NCBI GenBank assembly: GCA_965226475.1 | Contig: CBDDDJ010000003.1 | Span: 1,398,244-1,462,243 of the forward strand | DNA from: JASLMY01 sp965226475 | GTDB lineage: Bacteria > Pseudomonadota > Alphaproteobacteria > GCA-2731375 | Direction of reading: 5' to 3' | Length of the DNA stretch: 64,000 nt | Shown here: positions 1 to 9,220 of the stretch, piece by piece | How the letters are laid out: each line of letters starts with the position of its first letter | How positions within the stretch are numbered: the first letter of the stretch is position 1 | Translations under genes and position numbers: made by a program | Notes under the pieces: generated by a model | Database searches by the model: none | The model's input: only the letters and a program-made list of their open reading frames with translations | Told to the model about the DNA's origin: nothing

Positions 1-168
1 ATTGGTCTTGGGCGGCATGGCGGCCTCCGGGATCGCAAAAGTCGCGCTTAATTACACGAGCTCGGCCGAAAACGCGATTCGGCCCGCGATCTCCGGGACA
101 TTTTGGCCTCGTGTCGCCTTGCGCTATCGTGCCGGCGATTTGGAAACGGCTGGAGGAGCCAGGAGGCC

Positions 169-1317
169 ATGGGACCGCTCAAGGGAATTAAGATCGTCGA
201 ACTCGCCGGCATCGGGCCGGCCCCGTTCTGCGCCATGCTGCTGGCCGACATGGGGGCCGAGATCATCCGCATCGACCGCACGGCCGAGGCCGACCTGGGC
301 GTCGCCACCGAGCGGCGCTTCAGCGTGTTGAACCGCAGCCGGCGCTCTATCGCCGTCGACCTCAAGACCCCGGAAGGGGTGGCCGCCGTCCTGCGCCTGA
401 TCGACCAGGCCGACGCGCTGATCGAGGGCTTTCGCCCCGGCGTCACCGAACGGCTCGGCCTTGGCCCCGACGTCTGCCTGGAGCGCAACCCGCGCCTGGT
501 CTATGGCCGGATGACCGGCTTCGGCCAGAACGGCACGGTGGCGCACGCGGCGGGCCACGACATCAACTACATCGCGCTCTCGGGCACGCTGCACGCGATC
601 GGCCAGAACGGCGGTCCGCCGACTCCGCCCTTGAACCTGGTCGGCGATTTCGGCGGCGGCGGCATGTTCCTCGCCTTCGGCCTGGTCGCGGCACTGCTGG
701 AAGCCCGCGCCTCGGGCGAGGGCCAAGTGATCGACTGCGCCATGACCGAGGGCGCCGCCTACCTCGCCACCAGCGCCTTCGGCTGGCACGCCTCGGGCTT
801 CTGGCACGGCGAGCGGGGTAGCAACATCGTCGATACCGGCTCCCACTTTTACAACACCTACGAGACCAGCGACGGCAAATGGATCTCCGTCGGCTCGATC
901 GAGCGCAAGTTCTACCGCGAATTGCTGGAGAAGACCGGGCTCGACAACGAGGAACTGCCGGAACAGATGGACCGCTCCAACTGGCCGGAGATGAAGGAAC
1001 GCCTGGCGGCGATCTTCAAGATGAAGAGCCGCGACGAGTGGTGCGAGATCATGGAGGGTTCCGACATCTGCTTCGCGCCGGTGCTGAGTTTCGGCGAGGT
1101 GAACGGCCACGCCCACAACAAGGCCCGCGACAGCTTCATCGAGGTCGAGGGCGTGCTGCAGCCGGCCCCCACCCCCCGCTTCAGCCGCACCGAGGCCACC
1201 GTCCAGCGCCCGCCCTCGGACCCCGGCGGCGACACCCGCGAGGCCCTCGCCGACTGGGGTTTCGCCGCCGACGAGATCGCGGCGCTCGAGGGGACGGGGG
1301 CGGTGCGGCAGGGTTAA
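169..1317 (+). CDS. CaiB/BaiF family CoA transferase (class III), possibly alpha-methylacyl-CoA racemase
   Basis: Class III CoA transferases move CoA between carboxylic acids; the related alpha-methylacyl-CoA racemases epimerise 2-methyl branched acyl-CoAs. The 382-residue product has the family's N-terminal pattern (LKGIKIVELAGIGPAPFCAM, LLADMGAEIIRID), then RSIAVDLKTPEG and FRPGVTERLGLGPD, and the later NYIALSGTLHAIG and GDFGGGGM stretches typical of the racemase branch. An AGGAGG ribosome site lies just before the ATG at 169, so I prefer it to the upstream start at 103. The GST gene on the other strand converges on it with one base between stops. Length is normal. The exact substrate cannot be told. 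Confidence 0.9.
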   Translation: MGPLKGIKIVELAGIGPAPFCAMLLADMGAEIIRIDRTAEADLGVATERRFSVLNRSRRSIAVDLKTPEGVAAVLRLIDQADALIEGFRPGVTERLGLGPDVCLERNPRLVYGRMTGFGQNGTVAHAAGHDINYIALSGTLHAIGQNGGPPTPPLNLVGDFGGGGMFLAFGLVAALLEARASGEGQVIDCAMTEGAAYLATSAFGWHASGFWHGERGSNIVDTGSHFYNTYETSDGKWISVGSIERKFYRELLEKTGLDNEELPEQMDRSNWPEMKERLAAIFKMKSRDEWCEIMEGSDICFAPVLSFGEVNGHAHNKARDSFIEVEGVLQPAPTPRFSRTEATVQRPPSDPGGDTREALADWGFAADEIAALEGTGAVRQG

Positions 1318-1318
1318 C

Positions 1319-2332
1319 TCACTCCAACGCGTCGAGACACCCCGTCTCCGACAGCAACGCGCGGGTCCGTGCGGCGGGCGCGCCGTCCAGGCTCGCCAAA
1401 TGCTCGCGCAGCCAGGCAAGGCACTTCGCCTGGTAGCGGAACGGCGGCTGCGTCAGCGTGCCGCCGGCGAGATCGACCGTGAAGGTTTCGGCGCCGGCCA
1501 GAGCGGCGGCCGCGTTCGCGCGCAGGAAAGGCAGGTAGACCTCGCCCACGAGGCGAAGCAGGGCTTCCACGACGGGAGAGGGCGCCTCGGGATCGTCCCA
1601 TGTGCCCTCGACGCCGGAAGTGTCGTCCAGGCGGCGGACCCAGTGTTCCAGCGCCGGCGCCTCGCGGCGGATGATCGCCATCGGCGTCGGGTCGGTGGCG
1701 AGGGTTCTCAGCTGGCCGAAGAGGCCGAAGTCGGCGAGCGCCGGGCGGGTGCCGAAGAGGAAACGGCCGCTGGCGACATGAGCCTCCAGGACGGCCAGCA
1801 GGCGGTGGAAGCTGGCATCGATCGGCCCGGCGTTGGCCGCGAGCGCGCCAACCAGCGGCATGCGCTCGACCTGGCGGGCGCGGAAGGCCACAATCGCCTC
1901 TTCCAACGCCGCGCCCTCGAGGTCGGGGCGGGAGTCCATCACCACCCAGGCCGCGCCATAGCGCTGGTCGACGGGCAGGCGGAAGCGGTGCAGGAACAGC
2001 ACCTTGGTATACCATTCGTCGGCCATGTCCTCGATCAGGTGGCTGAGGAATGCCTGCCCCGGATCGTCGGGTAGGATCGAGCGCTCGCCCGGATGGCGGC
2101 GTTCGAGATCGAGGGCGATGGGCGTCGAATCCGTGTGGTAGGCGCCATCGTCGGGATAGCGGATCACCGGCATCAGACGCGGCTTCACATGGGCGATCTC
2201 CTCCAGCGCCGCCGGCGTGCGCACCACCCAGTCGAAGGGCAGCCGGCGATAGCGCAGGATCGCCCGAAGCTTCACCGAATAGGGCGATGGATCCGCCCCG
2301 ATCAGCCGGTATCGATCCGTCGTCACCATCAT
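1319..2332 (-). CDS. Glutathione S-transferase family protein
   Basis: The 337-residue product starts with a thioredoxin-like GST N-terminal domain: ADPSPYSVKLRAILRYRRLP near residues 13-32, a proline-containing VKPRLMPVIRY at about 49-59, and DSTPIALDLERRHPG, which fits the glutathione-binding DS/ES element. An all-helical C-terminal domain follows, with the GST motif region FLFGTRPALADFGLFGQL. It is longer than a canonical GST (about 210 aa), with an extra C-terminal segment found in some alphaproteobacterial members. An AAGGA site precedes the ATG at 2332. Cytoplasmic; substrate unknown. The gene converges on the CoA transferase. Confidence 0.85.
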   Translation of the reverse strand: MMVTTDRYRLIGADPSPYSVKLRAILRYRRLPFDWVVRTPAALEEIAHVKPRLMPVIRYPDDGAYHTDSTPIALDLERRHPGERSILPDDPGQAFLSHLIEDMADEWYTKVLFLHRFRLPVDQRYGAAWVVMDSRPDLEGAALEEAIVAFRARQVERMPLVGALAANAGPIDASFHRLLAVLEAHVASGRFLFGTRPALADFGLFGQLRTLATDPTPMAIIRREAPALEHWVRRLDDTSGVEGTWDDPEAPSPVVEALLRLVGEVYLPFLRANAAAALAGAETFTVDLAGGTLTQPPFRYQAKCLAWLREHLASLDGAPAARTRALLSETGCLDALE

Positions 2333-2452
2333 GGCGTCCTTCTCGTCCCTCTCTTCACGATCCCAACCCGTCGAGAAGGGTCTTTGCCTCGACCAGGCCG
2401 GGCGGGGGGGGTGGCCGGGTCGATCTCGATATAGAACGGGCTGAAGGGCGGC

Positions 2453-3409
2453 TCAGAAGATCTTGGAAAGATACTTGAGACCGGTGTCGGGCAGCACGGT
2501 GACGATCCGGGCCGGGCCGGCGAGGCCTTCGACCACTTGGCGGGTGCCGTATAGGTTGGCGCCGGAACTGCCGCCGCACAGGATGCCCTCGGTCCGAGCG
2601 ATCTCCTTCGCCAGGCCGAAGGCGTCCTCGTCGGTGAACTTCAACATCTCGTCCACGACGGAGAAGTCCATGCACTTGGCGATATGGTCCTCGCCGATGC
2701 CCTCGACCTGGTAAGTGCCGATCTCGTTTTCGTCGATCTCCCCGGTCTTGAAATAGGTGTAGTAGATAGAGCCCACGGGATCCGGCATCACCACCTTGAT
2801 GGCCGGGTCCTGTTCCTTCAGGTAGCGGCCGGTGCCGGTTATCGTGCCGCCGGTGCTTCCCGAGGCGACGAAATAGTCGAGCCGCCCGTCCATCTGGCGC
2901 CAGATCTCGGGGCCCGTCGTCGCGTAGTGCGCATCGGCGTTCACCGGATTGTCGTACTGGTTGATCATGAAGGAATTGGGCGTCTCCGCCGCGATGGCGC
3001 GGGCCTTCTTCACATAGTGTTCGGGGCTGTCGGGCGGCGCGTCGGTCGGGCAGACCACGATCTCGGCACCGAAGGCTTGAAGCGCCTTCTGCTTCTCGGC
3101 GCTGGTCTTGTCGGGCATGGTCAGGATCGCGCGGTAACCCTTGGCCGCCGCGATCATCGCCACCGCCGCGCCGGTGTTGCCGGAGGTGTTCTCGACGATG
3201 GTGCCGCCCGGCTTCAACTCTCCCGAGCGTTCCGCCGCCGCCACGATGTGGCGGACGATGCGGTCCTTGACGCTCGCCGTCGGATTGAAGAACTCGAGCT
3301 TGGCGAAGACCTCGACACCTTCCTGGGGAAAGAGCTTGGCGAGCCGCACCAGCGGGGTGTTGCCGACGGTGTCGAGCAGATCGCAGACGTTGTTGACGAT
3401 ATCTATCAT
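2453..3409 (-). CDS. Cysteine synthase / cystathionine beta-synthase family PLP enzyme
   Basis: A fold-type II PLP enzyme of 318 residues. Visible motifs are VGNTPLVRL near the N terminus, the PLP-lysine region NPTASVKDRI (K about residue 49), the substrate-binding NTSGNTGAAVA loop, the phosphate-binding GSTGGTITGTGRYL, and the C-terminal GGSSGANL and LPDTGLKYLSKIF. This matches O-acetylserine sulfhydrylase and cystathionine beta-synthase catalytic cores. The insertion between GSIYYTYFKTGEI and the YQVEGIGED motif is CBS-like, and no C-terminal CBS regulatory domain is present. Likely role: cysteine or transsulfuration metabolism. A purine-rich GAGAGAG precedes the ATG. Confidence 0.9.
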   Translation of the reverse strand: MIDIVNNVCDLLDTVGNTPLVRLAKLFPQEGVEVFAKLEFFNPTASVKDRIVRHIVAAAERSGELKPGGTIVENTSGNTGAAVAMIAAAKGYRAILTMPDKTSAEKQKALQAFGAEIVVCPTDAPPDSPEHYVKKARAIAAETPNSFMINQYDNPVNADAHYATTGPEIWRQMDGRLDYFVASGSTGGTITGTGRYLKEQDPAIKVVMPDPVGSIYYTYFKTGEIDENEIGTYQVEGIGEDHIAKCMDFSVVDEMLKFTDEDAFGLAKEIARTEGILCGGSSGANLYGTRQVVEGLAGPARIVTVLPDTGLKYLSKIF

Positions 3410-3552
3410 GGGTTTCTCTCTCTCCGGCTCCGTTCTCTCGGCCCCGCCTTACACGACAAGACGGGGCGATCACAAGGGAAAGGTGGGGGTCCGCGATTGT
3501 TGACGGCGGCCGGAGCCGGTAGGCTCGACTCTCAAGCATGCGGGAGGGCGGA

Positions 3553-4557
3553 ATGGCGGACGGTGAACCGGCGGGCGGGCTCGAACCAGTCGATGAACTG
3601 ACCGTCAACGTGGTGGTCGACAACGTCACCGACAATCTGTCCTCGGTGCTGGATGGCGTCCAGCACGAGCGTGAATTCCTGCGGCTTCGCGGCATGACGA
3701 CGCTTGCGGGCGAGTGCCTCTGCTGTGCCGCCTGGGGCCTGTCGCTGGTGCTGACGACAAGGCGCGGCGCGGAGACGCGGACCTTGCTGTTCGACACCGG
3801 GCCCGACGGCGCGGTGTTCGAGCGCAACGTCACCCGTCTCGGCCTCGACCTGGCCGGGGTTGATGCGGCGATGCTGAGCCACGGCCACTTCGACCACGGC
3901 GCCGGGCTGGAAACCGCCTTCCGCATGATCAGCCTGGCCAAGGGGGTGGACGGCACGCCGCTCTACATGCATCCGGACATGTTCCGGCGTCGCGGCATGC
4001 GCTTTCCGAACGGCTTCGTGCTGCCGCTGAAGGACGTGCCGACGCCGACGGCGCTGGCCGAGCGCGGCGCCGAGGTCGTCGAGACCGATGCGCCCGTCCT
4101 GGCGCTCGACAACAGCTTTTGGATCAGCGGCGAAATCCCGCGCCTGACGGCCTATGAAGTGGGTATCGTCAACCAAGTTCGACAGACCAGCGACGGCGGC
4201 TGGGAGCCGGACCCCCTGATCATGGACGAGCGCTTCGTGGCCGTGAATGTCCGGGACGAGGGCCTTGTCGTCTTCTCCGCCTGCAGCCACGCGGGCATCG
4301 TGAACGTGATGCTGGAGGCGCGCGCGCGCTTCTCCGACCTGCCGCTTCATGCCGTGATGGGCGGCCTGCACCTGGCGGGCGCAGCGGTCGAGGAGATCAT
4401 TCCCGACACGGTGGCCGATCTCTCCCAGTTCGAACTGAAGCGCATCATCCCCGGCCACTGCACCGGCTGGCGGGCGGTCAATGCGCTCGTTCAGGCCTTC
4501 GGTGAAAAGATCGTCGACCCCTGCGCCGTCGGCCGCGCCTACCGGTTCTCGTCGTAG
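3553..4557 (+). CDS. MBL-fold metallo-hydrolase (7,8-dihydropterin-synthase-like family)
   Basis: The metallo-beta-lactamase fold is shown by SHGHFDHGAGLE (HxHxDH metal motif), TLLFDTGPDG before it, a later SACSHAGIVN histidine, MGGLHLAG, and the terminal GHCTGWRA histidine. This arrangement is that of the archaeal/bacterial family annotated as 7,8-dihydropterin-6-methyl-4-(beta-D-ribofuranosyl)aminobenzene 5'-phosphate synthase-like. A GGGAGG stretch at 3543-3548 favours the ATG at 3553 (334 aa) over 3538. The real substrate is unknown. It is transcribed divergently from the cysteine-synthase-like gene. Confidence 0.85.
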   Translation: MADGEPAGGLEPVDELTVNVVVDNVTDNLSSVLDGVQHEREFLRLRGMTTLAGECLCCAAWGLSLVLTTRRGAETRTLLFDTGPDGAVFERNVTRLGLDLAGVDAAMLSHGHFDHGAGLETAFRMISLAKGVDGTPLYMHPDMFRRRGMRFPNGFVLPLKDVPTPTALAERGAEVVETDAPVLALDNSFWISGEIPRLTAYEVGIVNQVRQTSDGGWEPDPLIMDERFVAVNVRDEGLVVFSACSHAGIVNVMLEARARFSDLPLHAVMGGLHLAGAAVEEIIPDTVADLSQFELKRIIPGHCTGWRAVNALVQAFGEKIVDPCAVGRAYRFSS

Positions 4558-4594
4558 GTCCGGGGCAGGGCGAAAAATCGGGCGGCGGGCGCGC

Positions 4595-4786
4595 TCAGAC
4601 GATGGGCGAAGGAGCGCGCCCGGCCGCCGGGGCCGGACCGATCTCGGGGCGCGCCGGGGGGGAGCGTCGCGCCCTCGGGGAGAGGTCGTCGAGATCGGCA
4701 TCCGGCCGGATGATCTCGGCCGGCAACAGGCGGTGACGGCGCACCGCCGGAAGATCGAACAGGTTGGCAAGCGAGTTAGAATTCAT
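4595..4786 (-). CDS. Small hypothetical protein (63 aa)
   Basis: A 63-residue ORF starting MNSNSLANLFDLPAV with a proline- and arginine-rich second half. It follows the 60-aa ORF at 4823-5005 on the same strand with a 36-bp gap, so the two may share a transcript. No domain recognised. High GC makes short open frames likely by chance, so this is tentative; its ordered start and operon-like placement are the only support. Confidence 0.35.
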   Translation of the reverse strand: MNSNSLANLFDLPAVRRHRLLPAEIIRPDADLDDLSPRARRSPPARPEIGPAPAAGRAPSPIV

Positions 4787-4822
4787 GGTCGCCGTCCCGG
4801 TTCCAGCGTCGTCGAGGCGGGC

Positions 4823-5005
4823 TCAGCGGCTCCGGCGGAGAAAACGGAACGCCTTGCGCGCCACTTCGCCGGCCAGTCGGGAGCGTTCCCGCATCGCCCG
4901 GCGCATCGCCCGGTCGTAGGCCGCGTCGGTCACGTACCAGATCGGCTCGCCCGACTTCTGCCCGGCGTCCACCTGAAACCTCTCGTCGATAGCTTGATGA
5001 TACAT
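4823..5005 (-). CDS. Small basic hypothetical protein (60 aa)
   Basis: A 60-residue product starting MYHQAIDERFQVDAG, with a basic, probably helical C-terminal half (AYDRAMRRAMRERSRLAGEV). An AAGGA element sits about 8 bases before the ATG, and the upstream 150 bases are noticeably AT-rich, as expected for a promoter. It resembles the short basic proteins often seen in alphaproteobacteria, but I cannot assign a family. It may be co-transcribed with the 63-aa ORF downstream. Confidence 0.5.
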   Translation of the reverse strand: MYHQAIDERFQVDAGQKSGEPIWYVTDAAYDRAMRRAMRERSRLAGEVARKAFRFLRRSR

Positions 5006-5194
5006 CTTTCCCGTCCTTATATTTGGGAAAATCTAAACAATCGTCGATTTTCCGCAGGGCCTTTCATCCCAACGGAAGTGGCGATTTCAGGCTTGTATGG
5101 CAAGCGATCTTTCCTAAGTGTCTGGCCCGAAAAGAGTTGAGTGATTTCAGTCAGTTGTGTCACTGTTTGTATTTAGCAACCAGGGAGACACAAC

Positions 5195-5965
5195 ATGTGG
5201 ACCAAAATCACTCGCCCGAAGTATGAACGCGACCTGCTGCGCTACGCAAGCGACCTGACGGATGGAGAATGGAAGGTGCTGGAGCCCTGCCCGCGAAAGC
5301 GCTGGGACGGCCTTCGGACGACGGCATTGCGCGAGGTGGTGAACGCGATCCTCTACCTACTGCGTAGCGGCTGTCCATGGCGCATGCTGCCCCGGGACTT
5401 CCCGCCACGCTCGACGGTGCAGCGCTACTTTTATCTCTGGCGGGACGACGGCACCTGGTCCGAGGTCAACCGGCAACTGCTGGTCGCGGCGCGCGAGGCC
5501 GAGGGCCGCGCGGCCGGCCCGTCGGCCGGTATCTCGACAGTCAGAGCGTAAAAACCACGGAAAATCCGGGGCTTCGACGCCGGAAAGAAAGTCAACGCAA
5601 GCGTCACATCCTCACCGACACCGGCGGCCTGCTGGTCGCGGTCGTGGTCCACGGCGCCGAGATCCAGGACCGCGACGGCGCGACGGCGGTGTTCGCCGTC
5701 ATCCCCCGCCACTTTCCCCGCCTGGCCCGTCTTCGCCGACGGCGCCTATGCCGGGCCCAAGCTCGAGGGCGCACTGAAGCGGATCGGCCGCTGGTCAGAT
5801 CGTCAACCGTCCCGCGGGCGTGAAGGGCGGCCCCGCCGATGGGTCGTCGAGCGCAGCTCAATCGAAACCGGCGGCTGGCCGACTTTCATCGGACCGCCGA
5901 GGCCTGGATCTTCCTGGCATCCAACTCCTCACGCGCCGTCTCGCAAGAGCCGAAAACACTCGATT
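5195..5965 (+). pseudogene. IS5-family transposase, frameshifted remnant
   Basis: Pieces of one IS5-type transposase lie in successive frames: DLTDGEWKVLEPCPRKR and RSGCPWRMLPRDFPP (5195-5530); then YLDSQSVKTTENPGLRRRK with KRHILTDTGGLL, the DDE region (about 5530-5690); then RRWVVERSSIETG and IQLLTRRLARAEN, the C-terminal signature (about 5840-5965). At least two frame changes separate them, so no functional transposase can be made. A GGGAGA ribosome site precedes the ATG. It sits upstream of the LysR gene and may have displaced that gene's original promoter. Confidence 0.8.
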
Positions 5966-6018
5966 CTTCGAGTCGGACTCTAAGTATGTTGATAGAAAAA
6001 CTATAACGTCAGAGCATC

Positions 6019-6930
6019 ATGCGACAGCTGCCCTCCCTGAACGCGCTACGGGCCTTCGAGGCGGCGGCGCGGCATGCCAGCTTCTCCCGCGCGGCGGAGG
6101 AGCTGTTCGTCACGCCCGCCGCGGTCAGCCAGCAGGTCCGACATCTGGAAACGGAACTGGGAGTCCCGCTCTTCAGCCGCGAGAAGCGGCGGATCGCCTT
6201 GAGCGAAGCGGGCGAGACATTGCTGCCCGGCATCGCCGCCGGCCCCGATTCCCTGGCCAGCGCGGCGGCCCGGGTGCGCCGGCGAGGGAACGATCGGGGC
6301 GTGCAGGTCAGCGTGTCCCCCACCTTCGCCTCCGGCTGGCTGATCCCCAGGCTGGACGATTTCCGCGTGCACCACCCCGACGTCGCGGTGCGCATCGATG
6401 CCACGATGGCCCTGGCGCGGTTCGACGACGATGGCGTCGACCTCGCCATCCGCTTCGGAGCCGGCAAATATCCGGGCCTCAAGGTGGAGCGTTTGAGCGG
6501 CGAGGAGGAGGTCTTTCCCGTCTCGGCGCCGGCGCTGCTGGAGGGGCCGCATCCGCTCGATGAACCGGGCGACCTGGCGCATCACCTGTTGCTGCACGAC
6601 GGCACCCGCGATCTGGGCGGGATCATGCCCGACTGGGCGATGTGGCTGCGCGCCGCCGGGGTCGAGGGGGTGGATCCCAATTACGGCATGACGCTGATGC
6701 CCTATCCGATGGTGATCAGCGCCGCCATCGACGGCCAGGGCGTGGCGCTCGGCCGGGGCCGGGCGGTGGCGGCGGACCTCGCGGCGGGACGGCTGGTCCG
6801 GCCCTTCCCGCTCGCCCTGCCGCTCGCCTTCTCCAACTGGCTGGTCTATCCGCCGGGCGGCTTGGCGCGCCGTCCCGTCGTCACTTTTCGCGACTGGCTG
6901 CTGGCCGAGACGGCGGAACTCAGGGACTAG
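6019..6930 (+). CDS. LysR-family transcriptional regulator, GcvA-like
   Basis: A 303-residue LTTR. Residues 1-65 form the winged-helix DNA-binding domain (LPSLNALRAFEAAARHASFS, EELFVTPAAVSQQVRHLE, PLFSREKRRIALSEAG), matching the GcvA subgroup in which SLNALRAFEAAARH is typical. The effector-binding domain follows (QVSVSPTFASGWLIPRL, DLAIRFGAGKYPG, GQGVALGRG). GcvA-like proteins often regulate amino-acid or beta-lactamase genes, but no neighbouring target is evident because both flanks are IS elements. Length is normal and the frame intact. Confidence 0.9.
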   Translation: MRQLPSLNALRAFEAAARHASFSRAAEELFVTPAAVSQQVRHLETELGVPLFSREKRRIALSEAGETLLPGIAAGPDSLASAAARVRRRGNDRGVQVSVSPTFASGWLIPRLDDFRVHHPDVAVRIDATMALARFDDDGVDLAIRFGAGKYPGLKVERLSGEEEVFPVSAPALLEGPHPLDEPGDLAHHLLLHDGTRDLGGIMPDWAMWLRAAGVEGVDPNYGMTLMPYPMVISAAIDGQGVALGRGRAVAADLAAGRLVRPFPLALPLAFSNWLVYPPGGLARRPVVTFRDWLLAETAELRD

Positions 6931-6959
6931 TTCATCGTTTCCAGGGATGTCCCGGGCTC

Positions 6960-8376
6960 TGTTGAAAAGCTGAAGTAGGCGTCGTCCGCCTGGAGCCGCT
7001 AGGCTCTGGGTGCTGATTCCATCAAGGAGAACGACGCCATGACCAAGACTACACGCAACGACCGTTCCTCGGAACCATCCTGTCGGCTCTTGCCATCGAT
7101 GCCGGAGGCCTTCGACGATCTGCGCATGAGCGTCGATCGCTTCTGCCTTTTGGCGGGCCTCGAGTCTTTGAACGAGATGATGTCGGCGGACGCGGAAGCC
7201 TTGTGCGGTTCGCGCCACGCCGGCTCGGGCGAGCGCAAGGGCCATCGATGGGGCACGACCCGGAGCGAGATCGCCTACCACGGCGGCAAAGTGAAGGTCG
7301 AGCGCCCTCGGGTGGGGGACTTCGCGGGTCGGGAGATGAGCCTGCCGAGTTGGGAGCTGCTGTCGGAACCCGAACTCTTGCAAGCCTGGGCGATGAATCT
7401 GATGGTGATCAACGTCTCGACCCGCAAGTATGCCCGCGCGGTGCGCCTGCCGGACGATGCGGGCGGCGATCTGCCGGCGGCATCGGGTGACGCAACCTCG
7501 AAGTCGGCGGTCTCGCGCCGTTTCGTGGCGTTGACGCGAAGCAAGCTGAAGGCCTGGCTGGCGAGCCCGCTCGACGATCTCGATCTCGTGGTGCTCCAGA
7601 TCGACGGGCTCCATGTCGGCGATCACCTGATGGTGGCGGCGATCGGCATCGACACCGGCGGCGCGAAGCACGTGCTGGGCCTGGCCGAGGGCGCGACGGA
7701 GAACGCGGCCACGGTGCAAGCCATGCTCGACAACCTGATCGAGCGCGGTCTCGATCCCGAACGGCCTCGGCTCTACATCGTCGACGGCGCCAAGGCGCTC
7801 TCGAAGGCGATCCGGCGGACCTTCGGGCGGGCGGCGGCCCTCCAGCGCTGCCAGGTGCACAAGGGGCGCAACATCACGGACCGGCTGGACGAGAGCCTCC
7901 ATGCCGGCGTCAGGAAGGTCTTGCGGCAGGCCTGGCGGCAGGACGACGCGGCCAAGGCCGAACGGCTCTTGCGCAACCTCGCCCGCCGTCTGGAGCATGA
8001 CGCACCCGGCGTCTCGGGCTCGATCCTGGAGGGCCTGGACGAGATCCTGACCGTGATCCGGCTCGGCCTCCCGCCGCAACTTCGACACTCGCTGGCTTGC
8101 ACCAACGCCATCGAGAACGCGATCGGCACCGTCCGGACGGTGCAGCGGAACGTCAAGCGCTGGCGCAACGCCGAGATGGCGCTGCGTTGGACCGCCGCCG
8201 GCCTCTTGGAGGCGCAAAAGACCTTCCGCCGCCTCAAGGCCTACCGCCAGCTCCCCATCCTCGACGCCGCCCTGCGGGAGGCGGTGAGAAAGGCCGGAGC
8301 AAAGTCCGTCATTGAAGACATCGAGGTGGCCGCGTAGCCTCTCGATCAGACGATGCCTATCTCGCACTTTTCAACA
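6960..8376 (+). mobile_element. IS256-family insertion sequence
   Basis: A single transposase gene is flanked by imperfect terminal inverted repeats. The left end starts TGTTGAAAAGCTGAAGTAGG at 6960; the right end (8355-8376) reads TGTTGAAAAGTGCGAGATAG in reverse complement, sharing the outer ten bases exactly. About 1.4 kb, normal for IS256. The eight bases on each side (ccgggctc and ttgggtgg) do not match, so no target duplication is visible. Confidence 0.85.
7039..8337 (+). CDS. IS256-family transposase
   Basis: A 432-residue mutator-type DDE transposase. Visible catalytic blocks are VLQIDGLHVGDH (first Asp), LYIVDGAKALSKAI (second Asp), the CQVHKGRNI motif, and the C-terminal TNAIENAIGTVR carrying the Glu. 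SEIAYHGGKVKVERPRV in the N-terminal third is also typical. Start ATG follows AAGGAG. The ORF is uninterrupted and both terminal repeats are present, so the element may still be active. Confidence 0.95.
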   Translation: MTKTTRNDRSSEPSCRLLPSMPEAFDDLRMSVDRFCLLAGLESLNEMMSADAEALCGSRHAGSGERKGHRWGTTRSEIAYHGGKVKVERPRVGDFAGREMSLPSWELLSEPELLQAWAMNLMVINVSTRKYARAVRLPDDAGGDLPAASGDATSKSAVSRRFVALTRSKLKAWLASPLDDLDLVVLQIDGLHVGDHLMVAAIGIDTGGAKHVLGLAEGATENAATVQAMLDNLIERGLDPERPRLYIVDGAKALSKAIRRTFGRAAALQRCQVHKGRNITDRLDESLHAGVRKVLRQAWRQDDAAKAERLLRNLARRLEHDAPGVSGSILEGLDEILTVIRLGLPPQLRHSLACTNAIENAIGTVRTVQRNVKRWRNAEMALRWTAAGLLEAQKTFRRLKAYRQLPILDAALREAVRKAGAKSVIEDIEVAA

Positions 8377-8412
8377 TTGGGTGGGACATCACCTCGTTTC
8401 CAAGAAACGACT

Positions 8413-8660
8413 CTTATACGGCTTTTTGATCGTCGAGCTTGTAGGACCACTTGTCGGCAACCGGATCGCGGTTGAGATTTATGAGATAAACCATGTAGTG
8501 GCCCTTGAGTTATTGTTTGAAGGCGGCGCGGATATGGCGCGACATGCAGCGCGTCATCTTGGAGAAGAAACCTTCGATGAGGTTCAGCCAGGCGCCATGC
8601 TCGGGGGTGATGGCGAATTCGAAGCGGCCCTCGGATTGCTCGGCGCGACCGGCTCCAGCC
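8413..8660 (-). pseudogene. IS630-family transposase C-terminal fragment
   Basis: Read on the minus strand, this stretch gives FAITPEHGAWLNLIEGFFSK, then MTRCMSRHIRAAFKQ, an in-frame stop, and LNRDPVADKWSYKLDD. The HGAWLNLIEGFFSK block with the catalytic Glu and the WSYKL ending are hallmarks of IS630/Tc1-type C-termini. The N-terminal two thirds are missing and a stop interrupts the rest, so it is dead. It abuts the right end of the IS256 element, which may have cut it. Confidence 0.8.
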
Positions 8661-9220
8661 TTGCGGTCGCGGCTCTGCCTCCAACTCCCACCGGCGTTAG
8701 CCTGCGTCTTCCCAATTCCGCCTGGCCATCGAACGCGCCGCCAGCCGGCAAATCCCCTTCGTCATGCGCTGCTTGAAGAAGTAGCCGACGCCTTCTCGCT
8801 CACACGAAGCCGTGCGGCGCTCACGGCCCCAGTCCTCGTCGCCCCGCTCCAGACGCTGCCGATGCTCCCGGCCGAGACGCTCCAGAACCGCCCACGGCGA
8901 CGGCGCCACAACAGAGCCGTGCCCAGAACGTCCCGCTTGGCCGGCGCGCGCGGGCTAGCCGCACGCTCTCCGGGGAAACCTTCCGCGTAACCCCAGGCGG
9001 ATCAACCGATGGATAACTCTCAACGGACTATCGCGATTCGGTCATCCCATAGAGATTACGAGCACTCTCGCCAAGCAACACGGTTCTGATCCGCCGCTCT
9101 TAGGTTGACGGATGGTTGGGCGGGAGAGTGGGACCGTCGGGGGAGTCGCCATTCATGGCGTCGCGTCGCGCGTCGCGACGATGGTTGCCGGTGACGGGTC
9201 GAACCAAAGGCTCGTTGGCA
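8661..9220. other. Gene-poor stretch
   Basis: No supportable gene. A 70-codon minus-strand frame at 8697-8909 (LERLGREHRQRLERGDEDWG) has a plausible helical composition, but I recognise nothing in it. The stretch lies between an IS630 remnant and the 3' end of the M23 peptidase gene and is probably degraded sequence. Confidence 0.5.

Noticed and set aside
124..1419. 431-codon minus-strand frame opposite the CoA transferase, and similar long antisense frames opposite the M23 peptidase, LysR/IS256, dctM and IS66 genes
   Set aside because: High GC keeps antisense frames open; these lack family motifs while the sense frames have clear ones.
6952..8384. Target-site duplication of the IS256 element
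   Set aside because: The eight bases on each side (ccgggctc, ttgggtgg) differ, so no duplication can be claimed.
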